Shown piece after piece: positions 8,913 through 17,150 of a stretch of DNA of 61,512 nucleotides. The translations under genes and the position numbers were made by a program. Source of the stretch: Pseudomonadota bacterium (GTDB lineage Bacteria; Desulfobacterota; Desulfobulbia; Desulfobulbales; JAHJIY01); assembly GCA_018823175.1 (NCBI GenBank), contig JAHJIY010000073.1:1-61512 (forward strand). The letters are read 5' to 3'. Numbering within the stretch: position 1 is the first letter of the stretch; each line of letters opens with the position of its first letter. The notes beneath the pieces are model-generated. The model was not told the DNA's origin. It did not search any database and worked only from the letters and a program-made list of their open reading frames with translations.

Positions 8913-9113
8913 ATGACCTTTGAAAAACTGCCCGGCAATAAGGGAATGATCTATATCCCTGATCATCGAAAGAACGCACAAAAGCACTCCTGCCGGGACT
9001 GCTTTTCCTGCAATTGGTGCAACAACGACCGTTGTCAGATCTGCCGCGGGAAATGCGGCCGGAAAAAAAAGAGGAAAAGTCGCCTGAGTCAAAGACTTAA
9101 TGTTCCCGGTTGA
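8913..9113 (+). CDS. Small cysteine-rich protein (66 aa)
   Basis: ATG 8913 follows GGTGAAGAG. The 66-residue product has seven Cys in a tight block, CRDCFSCNWCNNDRCQIC followed by RGKC, plus one His just before (KHSC), and then a lysine/arginine-rich tail (KKKRKS). The C-x2-C-x2-C-x2-C-x4-C-x2-C-x3-C spacing fits a metal-binding (zinc or iron-sulfur) knuckle; the basic tail could bind nucleic acid or a membrane. No signal peptide. I do not know a named family. The regular Cys spacing argues that the gene is real despite its length, and a hairpin terminator lies 57 bp downstream. Confidence 0.6.
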   Translation: MTFEKLPGNKGMIYIPDHRKNAQKHSCRDCFSCNWCNNDRCQICRGKCGRKKKRKSRLSQRLNVPG

Positions 9114-9170
9114 AGCCGATGTCCGGCACCTCGAGAATAAAGATTTGCCCCCCAGCACCGGAAAAAGAAA

Positions 9171-9202
9171 AAGCCCGCGATCCTTCTGCAGGATGCGGGC
9201 TT
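9171..9202 (-). terminator. Hairpin terminator, strongest for minus-strand transcription
   Basis: AAGCCCGC (9171-9178) pairs with GCGGGCTT (9195-9202), and an inner ATCC/GGAT stem extends it. Read on the minus strand the stem is followed by TTTTCTTTTTC, a good T-tract; on the plus strand the tail is weak (CAATATAT). It may also end the Cys-rich gene on the plus strand. Confidence 0.6.
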
Positions 9203-9238
9203 CAATATATCTTGACCGGAGGTTTCCGGATCATCATC

Positions 9239-9265
9239 TGGTGGGATGCAGTCCCTTTAACCAGC
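9239..9265. other. Possible attachment-site remnant resembling the tRNA-Met 3' end
   Basis: TGGTGGGATGCAG (9239-9251) matches the first 14 bases of the tRNA-Met 3' end at 44821 (TGGTGGCGATGCAG) with one base missing. A weaker match continues (CTTTAACC versus CTTGAACC). The ACCCC pair lies 66 bp inside from it. It could be the far attachment site of the tRNA-Met island, later decayed; a chance match is possible. Confidence 0.3.
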
Positions 9266-9316
9266 ATCGTAACTAATAGAAATCATAGAGATATTTCTGT
9301 TATGAAAACTGTGCAT

Positions 9317-9336
9317 ACCCCTAAAAACACCCCTAA
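9317..9336 (+). repeat. 12-bp-phased ACCCC pair, copy 1
   Basis: ACCCCTAAAAACACCCCTAA fits ACCCCYAANNNYACCCCYAA, which recurs at 15498 and 44690. The 25 bp at 9313-9337 match 15494-15518 at 22 positions. Probably an integrase or excisionase arm-type binding site (inference). Confidence 0.55.
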
Positions 9337-9703
9337 AATATTCATATGAACTAAAACCACAGTTTATATTTACGATAAAATTTAAAGAAAAACTCCGAAT
9401 AAGATATGACGGAATCATAAAGTGAAAATCGCTTATTTAGGTTTTATTGAAAATTGTTCAAACTTATGTATTATCAAAACATCCATCTATCAGTGAAAGA
9501 GGGTCTGATTGATACTCGGAGGTCATGGATTTGAATCCCATCCTCTAGAGGTCTCAAGGAGAATGGGGGATCTTAGCGAGCGGGATTTGGTGTAATGAAA
9601 AATGCCCCCACGATTCCTTGGGGGATTTGACACCGGCAGAATACATGTCGAATAACGCTGGAAACTCTAATTATGAACTGCTTACTTGAGGGGGAGCTTA
9701 AGT

Positions 9704-10324
9704 ATGAATCGCATTGAATTTCTAAAAAGGAAGGTTCAGGAACTTTATCAGGCCCAGGCTCCTGGACGAGAGGAATGGGCTGATTGGTTGTTTGCCAATC
9801 ACATATTTTTGGTTTCCGATGAGGCCGCTAGTCTTGCTATTCGGTTTGACGCCAATGCCGAAATCGCAGAAGCAGCAGGTATGCTCCATGATATTGCTGA
9901 TTGTGTCATGAAGCGCTCTAATCCTAACCACGAAATGCATACCGAAAATATTGCCACTGAACTTTTGACTGAATGTAAATTTGAGCCGAGCGAGATTGAA
10001 ACCATAGTCACTGATGCAATGAGACATCATAGTTGCTACAGCCCACAACAAAGCCCCAAGTCGTTAGAAGGTAAGGTGATGGCGACGGCTGACGCGGTCG
10101 TCCACTTGACAACTGATTTTTACGATCACGCTGTGAAAGACAAACTAAGAAATGAAGATTCAGGGGATGTTCGTCAGTGGGTAACCGCTAAACTACCTCG
10201 TGATTTAAATAACAAGATATTCTTTGATATCATACGCGAAGAAGTGCGCGAGGCTCATGACAGGCTCAAAGAAAAATACGATAGTTTAGATTGGGTACTA
10301 GAAAAAAAGAGCGCAATCTTATAG
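9704..10324 (+). CDS. HD-domain phosphohydrolase-like protein
   Basis: The start is ATG 9704, with GAGGGGGAG 7 bp before; an upstream TTG lies within that site. The 206-residue protein carries the HD set: H33, H62-D63 in AAGMLHDIADCVMK, H108-H109 in DAMRHHSCY, and D130 in MATADAVVHL. That is the arrangement of YqeK-like HD phosphohydrolases, which hydrolyse nucleotides such as Ap4A or other phosphoesters. It lies 160 bp before a HIT-family gene, another nucleotide-binding enzyme class, on the same strand. The substrate is unknown. Low GC compared with the left part of the window suggests transfer. Confidence 0.75.
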   Translation: MNRIEFLKRKVQELYQAQAPGREEWADWLFANHIFLVSDEAASLAIRFDANAEIAEAAGMLHDIADCVMKRSNPNHEMHTENIATELLTECKFEPSEIETIVTDAMRHHSCYSPQQSPKSLEGKVMATADAVVHLTTDFYDHAVKDKLRNEDSGDVRQWVTAKLPRDLNNKIFFDIIREEVREAHDRLKEKYDSLDWVLEKKSAIL

Positions 10325-10485
10325 TGCAAATGCGCTGCTTTTAAATCCAAGAGTGAAAGTTATTATAGAAGATACTGCATAAGCAACACAGAGAGACTAA
10401 GGGAACAACTGATCGGGACAACCGATCTGAGTAACAAACGACAGATTTATATCCAGGCTAGGCAAGTAGCACTTCTACATGAAGG

Positions 10486-11184
10486 ATGCAGATTGACATG
10501 AACGATGAACAGCTAGGCAATCCTTTAACTGCAGAGGCAGAATGTGATTTCTGTATTGAGTTAAACGGTGGAACAGATCACCTGTTCCAAGATATAGTTA
10601 AAAACACTGATATATCTCGCATTGTTCTAAGTAATGGAGGTCTTCGCGTTTTTCCTGGTTTGGGAATGCTAGCTGACGGACACCTCTTGATTTCGCCCAC
10701 CTATCACGCCAAATCTTGCTTTCAACTTTACCCCGACGATGCCATCGGTCTGATTCATCTAATTAAGGAGATTAGAGATAAAATTCAAAAAAATACTGGA
10801 AAAACTCCGATATTGTTTGAACATGGCAATCCAACTACCTGCGAGTCCAATTGTAGTACTTGTATCGAGCACGCGCATTTACATGTTTTACCATTTGACC
10901 CTGGAATGCTCCCTGTAATTCAACAAGAAAGGCGGCTTATAGGATCTTCGCCACTTATTAGCAATCCACTTTCGCATGCGCAGGTAACCGAACCCTACCT
11001 CATGCTAGTCGATACCAACCTCGTTTTGCACTTCTTTTCCACTGATGACGCGCCACGCCAATATCTCCGCCACTTATACGCACGGTTAATCGGACAACCG
11101 GAGCTGGGCTCTTGGGTACCAAATATATCTGCAGAACAGACAATAACTAATGCCAATCATTATCGAGTACTTCTCAACACGTAA
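10486..11184 (+). CDS. HIT-family protein
   Basis: A 232-residue protein with the HIT active-site motif HAHLHVLPF (HxHxH), an N-terminal C-x2-C pair (CDFC) and a second Cys cluster (CESNCSTC) just before the motif. The C-terminal part (QYLRHLYARLIGQPELGSW) is like that of other HIT-like hydrolases of roughly this length. HIT proteins hydrolyse or transfer nucleotides from phosphoester-linked substrates. Start choice is uncertain: ATG 10486 sits directly on its GAAGG, while ATG 10498 has it 12 bp upstream. It is convergent with the adjacent minus-strand gene, with only 12 bp between the stops. With the upstream HD gene it may form a nucleotide-processing pair. Confidence 0.75.
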   Translation: MQIDMNDEQLGNPLTAEAECDFCIELNGGTDHLFQDIVKNTDISRIVLSNGGLRVFPGLGMLADGHLLISPTYHAKSCFQLYPDDAIGLIHLIKEIRDKIQKNTGKTPILFEHGNPTTCESNCSTCIEHAHLHVLPFDPGMLPVIQQERRLIGSSPLISNPLSHAQVTEPYLMLVDTNLVLHFFSTDDAPRQYLRHLYARLIGQPELGSWVPNISAEQTITNANHYRVLLNT

Positions 11185-11196
11185 ATAGTAATTATC

Positions 11197-12372
11197 TTAT
11201 GATGTTTTCCAGACATTATTATAGAGAACGCTATCAAAATCCCTTGCAAGATATTGCTGCAAATCTTCTGGCACTTCGATAATCCCGGGCTTTTCTGTCA
11301 TAACAGCTGTTATGGCTCCTGCCATCAATGTAGCTCGTGTAATTTGAATAATTTCTGGCGGAATTGGATCGGCGCTACCGTCAAAGTTTACCGGAAATCC
11401 GCCTCTGAGAAATATGCATTCGGACTGTTTCCTACGCAGGATAGTATTTCCGCGCCAAGGATATCCACTAACATCGGTGATAAATTCATATCCATGTTTT
11501 GCCAGCCTCGCTCTAAGTTGCCAAAGCCTATACTCAATGTCAGAGGAACCACAGTTTGCGAAAATAATGCGACGGTTTACTTCGCGAAGCACGGGCTCCC
11601 AGTCAAATCCCTTTCCAGTACTACTCAAAATAATGTCTGCGCCAGCCACCACTTCCTGAACGCTTTCTCTATCACTCCTCTCGGAGGCCTCATCATACCA
11701 ACTTACAATATTTAGTCCCAAACGCCTTAACTCAATGATAATAGAAGATCCTATCGCCCCGGCACCGATTACGCCAAATCTTAATTTTGTTATGTCAGCA
11801 TTAAAACTAGCGGTCAGAAGTTGCACTAAGCACGACACCATTGATTGCGCTATGAACGCTGCCTCAATTTCTTTTTTGTTTTTGCTGCGCGCGACATCAA
11901 CTATAGGATAATGATTCGATAAGAGATGATACTGATGAGCACCACGAGCGGTCAGTTCGGCAACGGCAATTCGCGAAAAACAACTTGGTAAAACTGCTGC
12001 CAAAGCTTGAATGCCCAGACCGCCCTCATCTATCACGAGAAGCTGTTTGAATCCCCTTTCAGCAATAGCATGAAGTTCCTTTACAATATTCCGGCATATT
12101 TGGGCATCGAACGCTTCCAAATACGTGTATCCTTTATCAACATCTAATGCCTTAAAACCATTTTCAATATATTCAGTAAGGACCTTGCTATTTGTCGAGT
12201 ACCCCTTACCAATAATTACGATATTATTCCGTTCTAATCCCATTCCAACTAAGAAGTCGGTGCAATCAATATTGCTCCTCAGTAGATGCTGAACATAAAT
12301 ACAATACCAATCTCTTAGACAACCCCTATGACCATCAAGCAATAAATTTAAACTTTCCAATAACGGGAGCAT
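11197..12372 (-). CDS. S-adenosylhomocysteinase-like NAD-binding protein
   Basis: A 391-residue protein with a Rossmann nucleotide-binding motif (FGVIGAGAIGSSIIIELRRLG) in its second half, followed by SWYDE and a GADIILSSTGKG turn. This is the layout of the NAD domain of adenosylhomocysteinase and its divergent relatives. The N-terminal half also has an IDEGG element. The typical catalytic AdoHcyase residues are not clearly conserved, so it may bind rather than turn over the substrate. It starts 13 bp after the cyclase-effector gene stops, on the same strand, so the two are very probably one operon. Its role beside a nucleotide cyclase is unknown; it could act on a nucleoside ligand. Confidence 0.6.
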   Translation of the reverse strand: MLPLLESLNLLLDGHRGCLRDWYCIYVQHLLRSNIDCTDFLVGMGLERNNIVIIGKGYSTNSKVLTEYIENGFKALDVDKGYTYLEAFDAQICRNIVKELHAIAERGFKQLLVIDEGGLGIQALAAVLPSCFSRIAVAELTARGAHQYHLLSNHYPIVDVARSKNKKEIEAAFIAQSMVSCLVQLLTASFNADITKLRFGVIGAGAIGSSIIIELRRLGLNIVSWYDEASERSDRESVQEVVAGADIILSSTGKGFDWEPVLREVNRRIIFANCGSSDIEYRLWQLRARLAKHGYEFITDVSGYPWRGNTILRRKQSECIFLRGGFPVNFDGSADPIPPEIIQITRATLMAGAITAVMTEKPGIIEVPEDLQQYLARDFDSVLYNNVWKTS

Positions 12373-12385
12373 TCAATTCCCTTTC

Positions 12386-13552
12386 TTACTGGCCACCCAA
12401 AATCGGTACAGCCCAATTTGCGAACAAAAATGCTAGTGTGAGCATAACACCAATCGCCATCCATATCAGGCAACGCCTCAAATGTACAAATTTAGAAGCC
12501 GTCACCTTTGAAATCTCATAATTGTGTTTTATGCTCTCCATACGGATTGAATCTGCGTTCAATTTCATTACCTCGTCGGCATAGACTTCTGCAGATGACC
12601 ATGACGCTATTGAACCAAAGAATACGTATCCACGAAAATTTGTCCACATGCGGGGTACTAAGACGGCGAGAGCAAATGCAGCTGAAACAACGAGAACGCA
12701 AACTGCTAGCACAAGGAGAGCGAGACGTCCCCACTGGGCTATATCCATGGCAGCGGAAACTTGCGTGACAGTTGGCCATTTCTGTCCGTTAAAGAGATAT
12801 ACTAAAAGCGCCGTATCAATAGTAAAGACGGTCTTCGCTTTATCATCCGCTAACTTGGTGACTTCTAAGACAAAGGTTTTCACTGAACTAGCGAACTCAA
12901 TATAGTCTGGTTTATCAGGGGAGAGATCCTTACTACTACTTTCTGTTGTGGCACCTTTGGCAATTATTGAATTTAATCGAGAGATATTATCAAGATCCAC
13001 GGTGCCGTCCCCTCGGCCGGAAACATTTTGGATTAATTCACCGAAGGTTATTTCGTTCCTATTTCGATCATCACCAGGCCATGAGCAATATACAACCCCT
13101 CTTCCTGTGATCGAAAGCTTCTTGGCGGCATAATTTACTATTGATCCACACAGCACTATTTCCTTTAATCCTGTTCGATTGACTCGGTTCACTTTCATAA
13201 AACTACCCCCAATCAACGATGCTTTGAAAGAGAATCCTAAGCCCTTTAATCTCTCATGGAGATCATTTAACATTCTACCGGCATCAATCAACAGATCTTC
13301 ATCTGGGGAAACTTCAGTAAATAGAAGAAATCCATCTCCAAACGTTCGGGAGAGATGAAAATCATAACGAGAACAGATTTCTTCAACAATTAGGTACATG
13401 GGCTCTACGAAGCACCATTCTTCCGTTGGTGTTAGGTTTCGTACCGCAACAAGGTAATTGCTTATGTCAATAAATAGAATTGCTCCACAGATGATAGCCG
13501 GCTGATTTGCCTGATCTATGGCAATTTCTTCGTAATTTTGTTCAGTTGTCAT
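12386..13552 (-). CDS. Fused class III nucleotide cyclase and PycTM-type effector (single-gene Pycsar candidate)
   Basis: A 388-residue protein in two parts. Residues 20-160 are a class III cyclase domain: metal Asp D29 in LFIDISNY, D73 in TFGDGFLLF, and the GSIVNYAAKK motif with transition-state Asn N140. The Arg usually found four residues later is Lys (K144). Residues 225-385 match the PycTM/DUF5706 effector pattern: LADDKAKTVFTIDTALLVYL, a membrane segment at about 276-299 ending LVPR, YVFFGSIASWSSAEVYADEV, NYEISKVTASKF, then a last membrane segment at 361-380. In known Pycsar systems, a separate cyclase makes cCMP or cUMP on infection and a separate membrane effector responds; here both are in one chain. 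Which nucleotide is made cannot be told by eye. It is followed by the AdoHcyase-like gene. Confidence 0.8.
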   Translation of the reverse strand: MTTEQNYEEIAIDQANQPAIICGAILFIDISNYLVAVRNLTPTEEWCFVEPMYLIVEEICSRYDFHLSRTFGDGFLLFTEVSPDEDLLIDAGRMLNDLHERLKGLGFSFKASLIGGSFMKVNRVNRTGLKEIVLCGSIVNYAAKKLSITGRGVVYCSWPGDDRNRNEITFGELIQNVSGRGDGTVDLDNISRLNSIIAKGATTESSSKDLSPDKPDYIEFASSVKTFVLEVTKLADDKAKTVFTIDTALLVYLFNGQKWPTVTQVSAAMDIAQWGRLALLVLAVCVLVVSAAFALAVLVPRMWTNFRGYVFFGSIASWSSAEVYADEVMKLNADSIRMESIKHNYEISKVTASKFVHLRRCLIWMAIGVMLTLAFLFANWAVPILGGQ

Positions 13553-14138
13553 AGAGAAAAGTCCATTGGCATAACATTAAAGAGTGTTGTACTGATACCC
13601 GTAATAATTGCCGAATAATTTCAATTGGTTATCAACGTTGTCGTTTGTTGTGTTCCGATCGCATCCTGTAAGGAAGTAAGGGATGATAAGAAATCGTTTT
13701 TTGCGGGTTTGCCAATTTTCTTGGCGGTTTTGCGATTCGGCCCAATTGCGACGCCAAATGTATCTCCCAGGTTTCATCTAACCAACATTCAGACCAGCCG
13801 TCAACCTGGAATTCTTAACCAACACCTGCCCATCTAACCTATTGCTATTAAGGTAATTACAAACCATCACAGTCAAAATATTTCTTGCCCAGATGTATTT
13901 GCTGAACAAGTCAATTCTGAACCTTTTACCCGAATCAAATTTGATAGTAAGGACATTTGGGTTTCGGTTTACTCATAAGATAGCATTAACATCAAGTTTT
14001 ACTTGTACAAATTAATTATAACAAATTATTGAATTATTTTAATCGGAAAATTTAATTAACAATGGTAAAAAAAATTGATGCCCGACTCTGAATTAATTGG
14101 GTTCCGCATATAATAAAGTTAAATTCGAGGAATATCTC
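13553..14138. other. AT-rich intergenic region between divergent genes
   Basis: Promoter region for the cyclase-effector operon (left) and the FRG gene (right). A 66-codon minus frame at 13577-13777 has no clear ribosome site and no recognisable motif, so it is not called. Nothing else seen. Confidence 0.4.
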
Positions 14139-15062
14139 ATGACCATAAAGATCAAAAAGTTCCAGAATGCAAAAGGGGCTATTTCTTTCCTAGAAGGATT
14201 AGCTCTTGATACTAATGATACTATCGTTTTCCGTGGTCATCCTGACTCTATGTACAAACTGGTTAATACTTGGCAACGGCACAGAAGTATTCCACATGAA
14301 TCATGGATGTCAGACATAGATGAGGCATTAGAAAAATTCAAGGTTGGTTTAGAAAAAATCGGTATTACATCCCATGATCATTTAGATCGATTTGAATCTA
14401 TGGAACATGGCAGGCATCATGGTGTGCCGACACCTTGTTTAGATTTTTCCTATTCTCCTTATGTCGCCTTATTTTTCGCTTTTGATGGTGTAAGAGTAAA
14501 TTACAAAAACAAAAAGAAAGACTACTCCGTCATATACGCACTAAATATCAACCAACTGGCTTCTGAATGGGCAAAACAAACAAACCCTCCCAAGGCAAAT
14601 GAGGATAAATTTCACGAAGCGTATTGGACTTTCCAAAACCCGAACGATGATTTCTTAAAAAATGGTTTCCCCGCAAACAAACTACAATTTTTCCCATACC
14701 CAGGCAAAAAGAACCAAAGGATGCAAAAGCAGTTAGGAGCGCTGTTATATGACACTCTCAATTACGAGCACCTGAAAGTAAAAGGTCTTGAGGAATATAT
14801 TGAAAAAATAAAGGAAATTCCTGTCTCAGAAAACGGCAAATCTAAACCAGGTGCCCCCATTCTTTACAAAATATTTATTGATCAAAAATGCACCGGAGAC
14901 ATATTCAAAAAATTAGAGCTAATGAATATGACAGGAGGCACTCTCTACGGTGATGCTGATGGTGTAGCACTTGATATTAAGAACGCATACAACTACAATC
15001 CAAAGTTTTCTTATCTCAGAGATATTAAGTCTCCAGATATAGATGATACAAAAACATACTAA
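14139..15062 (+). CDS. FRG-domain protein
   Basis: The start is ATG 14139, 8 bp after GAGG; the frame extends upstream to 14097 without a ribosome site. The 307-residue product has the FRG signature: IVFRGHPDSMYKLVNTWQR near the N-terminus and MEHGRHHGVPTPCLDFSYSP followed by YVALFFAF, the usual (H-G)-x-P-T-x-x-L-D-(F/W) block. FRG domains occur in many defence islands and next to toxins; the biochemical role is not settled, though nucleic-acid or nucleotide processing has been suggested. Stand-alone gene between the Pycsar-like locus and the integrase module. Confidence 0.8.
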   Translation: MTIKIKKFQNAKGAISFLEGLALDTNDTIVFRGHPDSMYKLVNTWQRHRSIPHESWMSDIDEALEKFKVGLEKIGITSHDHLDRFESMEHGRHHGVPTPCLDFSYSPYVALFFAFDGVRVNYKNKKKDYSVIYALNINQLASEWAKQTNPPKANEDKFHEAYWTFQNPNDDFLKNGFPANKLQFFPYPGKKNQRMQKQLGALLYDTLNYEHLKVKGLEEYIEKIKEIPVSENGKSKPGAPILYKIFIDQKCTGDIFKKLELMNMTGGTLYGDADGVALDIKNAYNYNPKFSYLRDIKSPDIDDTKTY

Positions 15063-15556
15063 TGTAGTTCGGCGGATGACGAGAATCGTTGCGGCGCTAA
15101 CCGCGGCAACTTCATTCACCTTCACCTGCATTAAAATGAGATTCCTCAAACAAATCTAGGCCTTAGATGGCTTGCCAGATCATCATGCTATTCAAATAGA
15201 TGTGATGTGTGGCACGGATCTATACTTTCATATATTTGCCGATTCTCCTTTTGCATGAAACCACAGGGATTGTATAGTGTTATTTCCCGCGGTGGCTGGC
15301 GCGTTGCCCGCTGAAAAGGACATTTGCGGCTAAACTACCAGAACCTGGCATGGGGGGTCTGTTTTTTGTTGGTTCATTTCTTCAGGTCCCTCCGATAAAA
15401 TCTGGGCCTTACATCTAAGAATTGCCCGCATATCCCTGCAACCAGACAGTTAACTATTCGTTATTAATGTGTTTTTTGTTTATAGCACATGCCGCATACC
15501 CCTAAGAATACCCCCAAACACTTTGCTCTGAGTTTCTTCACACTGTTACAAGTTTT
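15063..15556. other. Intergenic region next to the integrase 3' end
   Basis: No gene seen. It contains the second ACCCC pair (15498-15517) 40 bp beyond the integrase stop. The stretch is probably an attachment or arm region of the element whose integrase starts the next module. Confidence 0.4.
15498..15517 (+). repeat. 12-bp-phased ACCCC pair, copy 2
   Basis: ACCCCTAAGAATACCCCCAA, same pattern as the copies at 9317 and 44690, 40 bp downstream of the integrase stop. The flanking GCAT is also shared with copy 1. Confidence 0.55.
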
Positions 15557-16663
15557 TCACTCTGAACCTCTTGGCCTGTCCTTGAGATCCTTCATCAAAG
15601 CTTTAAATATGTCGTAGGTTTCTGTCTCCACACTCTCTTTAGGTTTGGCCAAGTCTCGAATAATCTCACCCTGGCGCTGACACTGAACCTCGCCGTAACT
15701 CGTAAAGGTTGTCAATACGTTCTCATGGCCCAGGTTCTGGCTCCAGGCCTTGAACTCCTCGGGTGTCCTGCACATCTTTTCGGCGAGAGAAGCCAAGGTT
15801 TTCCTGAAACTATGAGGATGGAAATAAGGGTGACCGGCTCGCTCAAATGCCTCCCGGAAAATCCTGCGGATGGGTTCAGTTGTTTTCCAGTTCCTTTGAT
15901 CCAGTCCTGCTGGCCCGAACTGTTTATCAGAACCTTGACTGACCATTGTGGCCGGGAACAACGGATCATCATTCCCCCAGAGCTTCTCTTTAGTAAGATA
16001 TTTTATCCAATCAGTTACGATTTCTAGAATTTCATCACCAACAGGAAAAAAGTAGGTTCTGAATGTTTTGCTGAATTTTGTGTTTACTTCACGTGCATCC
16101 TGATCGACATAGCCTTCTATAAGATCGACATGTTTCAGCTTCATCGAGACAATTGCGCCGTCTCTGGCCCCGGTCAGTAAAGTAAAAGCGATCAGTGCCC
16201 GGTCCCGTTGCTCAATATCGTTGCCACTCGACATCGTATCAATGACATGCTTGATTTGTTCTAAAGTAGGAACCCGCTTTGGCCTTCTTGCTCTGGCCAC
16301 CCGAGTGTCCTTCTCTGAAAGGTTAAAATATTCGGCATCTGGGTATTGTAATTTCGATTTGTACCCGGGCTGCATCGACAACCACTGGAAAAAACTTTTG
16401 AGCTGATTAAGGGTTGCATGCAGGGTTGACTTGCTCAGTCGCTCCCCGGACTTCTGTCCATTCTGTTCTGAAAGTTTTCTCTTAAAGGCTCTGGCCTGTT
16501 CAAAGTGGAAGGACTTAAAATCTCGAAACTTTGTATGTTCCTCGAAGCGTTTCAGGGCCTTCGCAATAGCATCGATAGTTGCTTCACTTTGACCTCTGGC
16601 TTCCTTCAAGAAAATCAAATATTGTCGCTTGATTCTTTCGTTTGCTTGACTGTGCTTTTCCAT
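15557..16663 (-). CDS. Tyrosine recombinase (integrase)
   Basis: A 368-residue phage-type integrase with the complete catalytic set: R167 in LLTGARDGAI, H284 and R287 in HPHSFRKTL, H313 in LGHENV, and nucleophile Y323 in FTSYGE. The N-terminal 120 residues form a SAM-like core-binding domain (ATIDAIAKALKRFEEHTKFR). Its start overlaps the preceding HTH gene by 80 bp, so the two are co-expressed. Together with the primase and AlpA genes it makes the core of an integrative element or phage satellite. The gene ends next to an ACCCC pair that may be part of the attachment region. Confidence 0.9.
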   Translation of the reverse strand: MEKHSQANERIKRQYLIFLKEARGQSEATIDAIAKALKRFEEHTKFRDFKSFHFEQARAFKRKLSEQNGQKSGERLSKSTLHATLNQLKSFFQWLSMQPGYKSKLQYPDAEYFNLSEKDTRVARARRPKRVPTLEQIKHVIDTMSSGNDIEQRDRALIAFTLLTGARDGAIVSMKLKHVDLIEGYVDQDAREVNTKFSKTFRTYFFPVGDEILEIVTDWIKYLTKEKLWGNDDPLFPATMVSQGSDKQFGPAGLDQRNWKTTEPIRRIFREAFERAGHPYFHPHSFRKTLASLAEKMCRTPEEFKAWSQNLGHENVLTTFTSYGEVQCQRQGEIIRDLAKPKESVETETYDIFKALMKDLKDRPRGSE

Positions 16664-17147
16664 GGTTTTTAGTCTCCTTTCTGAAGTGACTGTTTACGGA
16701 GGGTTTGACACTCTCATTTAATTGTCTCAGTGCCTCCGGAAAACTGACGTTTATTTTGCCGCGAATCCGCTCGATATTTTGCAGGCTGATGCGTTGATTT
16801 ATGATCGTGCCGCAGTCACTGCAGTTAGCTACCAAGTTGCCAAACTTGTCTGTGACTTCATGATATTCAGCCATGTTCCCAGCAGGGTATTTCGGGGCTC
16901 GGCATCTAAAGCAATAGAACTGCCCCGGTTTGCATGGTCGCTTGTTTTTCGTCCAGCGATTTTTGAGAAACTCTTTCAAAACATGACCAAGAATTAGCAT
17001 GGGGCGTTTTTCGTTTAATACAGGAAGTCCCGACTTTATCCAGGCACGCACAGTTCTTTTGTGAATGCTCAACAACCTGGAGACCTCTTCTACCGTGTAA
17101 TTATGGTGAATCTTCACAAGGCGATAATTAGAGTGACGTTTTCTCAT
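16584..17147 (-). CDS. HTH and zinc-ribbon protein of the integrase module
   Basis: A 187-residue protein. N-terminal MerR/excisionase-like helix-turn-helix (HNYTVEEVSRLLSIHKRTVR, AWIKSGLP). The middle has two Cys pairs, YCFRCRAP and CSDCGTI, that could bind zinc. The C-terminal 50 residues are basic and likely disordered. It overlaps the integrase start by 80 bp and begins 3 bp after the primase stop. In this position it is a good candidate for the recombination directionality factor or a regulator of the integrase; that role is inferred. Confidence 0.65.
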   Translation of the reverse strand: MRKRHSNYRLVKIHHNYTVEEVSRLLSIHKRTVRAWIKSGLPVLNEKRPMLILGHVLKEFLKNRWTKNKRPCKPGQFYCFRCRAPKYPAGNMAEYHEVTDKFGNLVANCSDCGTIINQRISLQNIERIRGKINVSFPEALRQLNESVKPSVNSHFRKETKNHGKAQSSKRKNQATIFDFLEGSQRSK

Positions 17148-17150
17148 TGA

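Larger units (their letters stand above)
9114..9703. other. Intergenic region at the likely left edge of the accessory island
   Basis: Contains a terminator (9171-9202), a degenerate copy of a tRNA 3' end (9239-9265), an ACCCC pair (9317-9336), and a T-arm-like remnant near 9517-9545 (GGATTTGAATCCCATCC). A hairpin CCCCCA (9605-9610)/TGGGGG (9619-9624) also lies here. Base composition becomes AT-rich from about 9270. No gene seen. Confidence 0.5.

Noticed and set aside
9517..9545. A tRNA T-arm-like sequence (GGATTTGAATCCCATCC)
   Set aside because: No matching acceptor, D-arm or anticodon arm; too short and diverged to call a tRNA or att site on its own.
12648..12905. Frames antisense to the cyclase-effector gene
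   Set aside because: Shadows; the minus frame shows cyclase and membrane-effector motifs.
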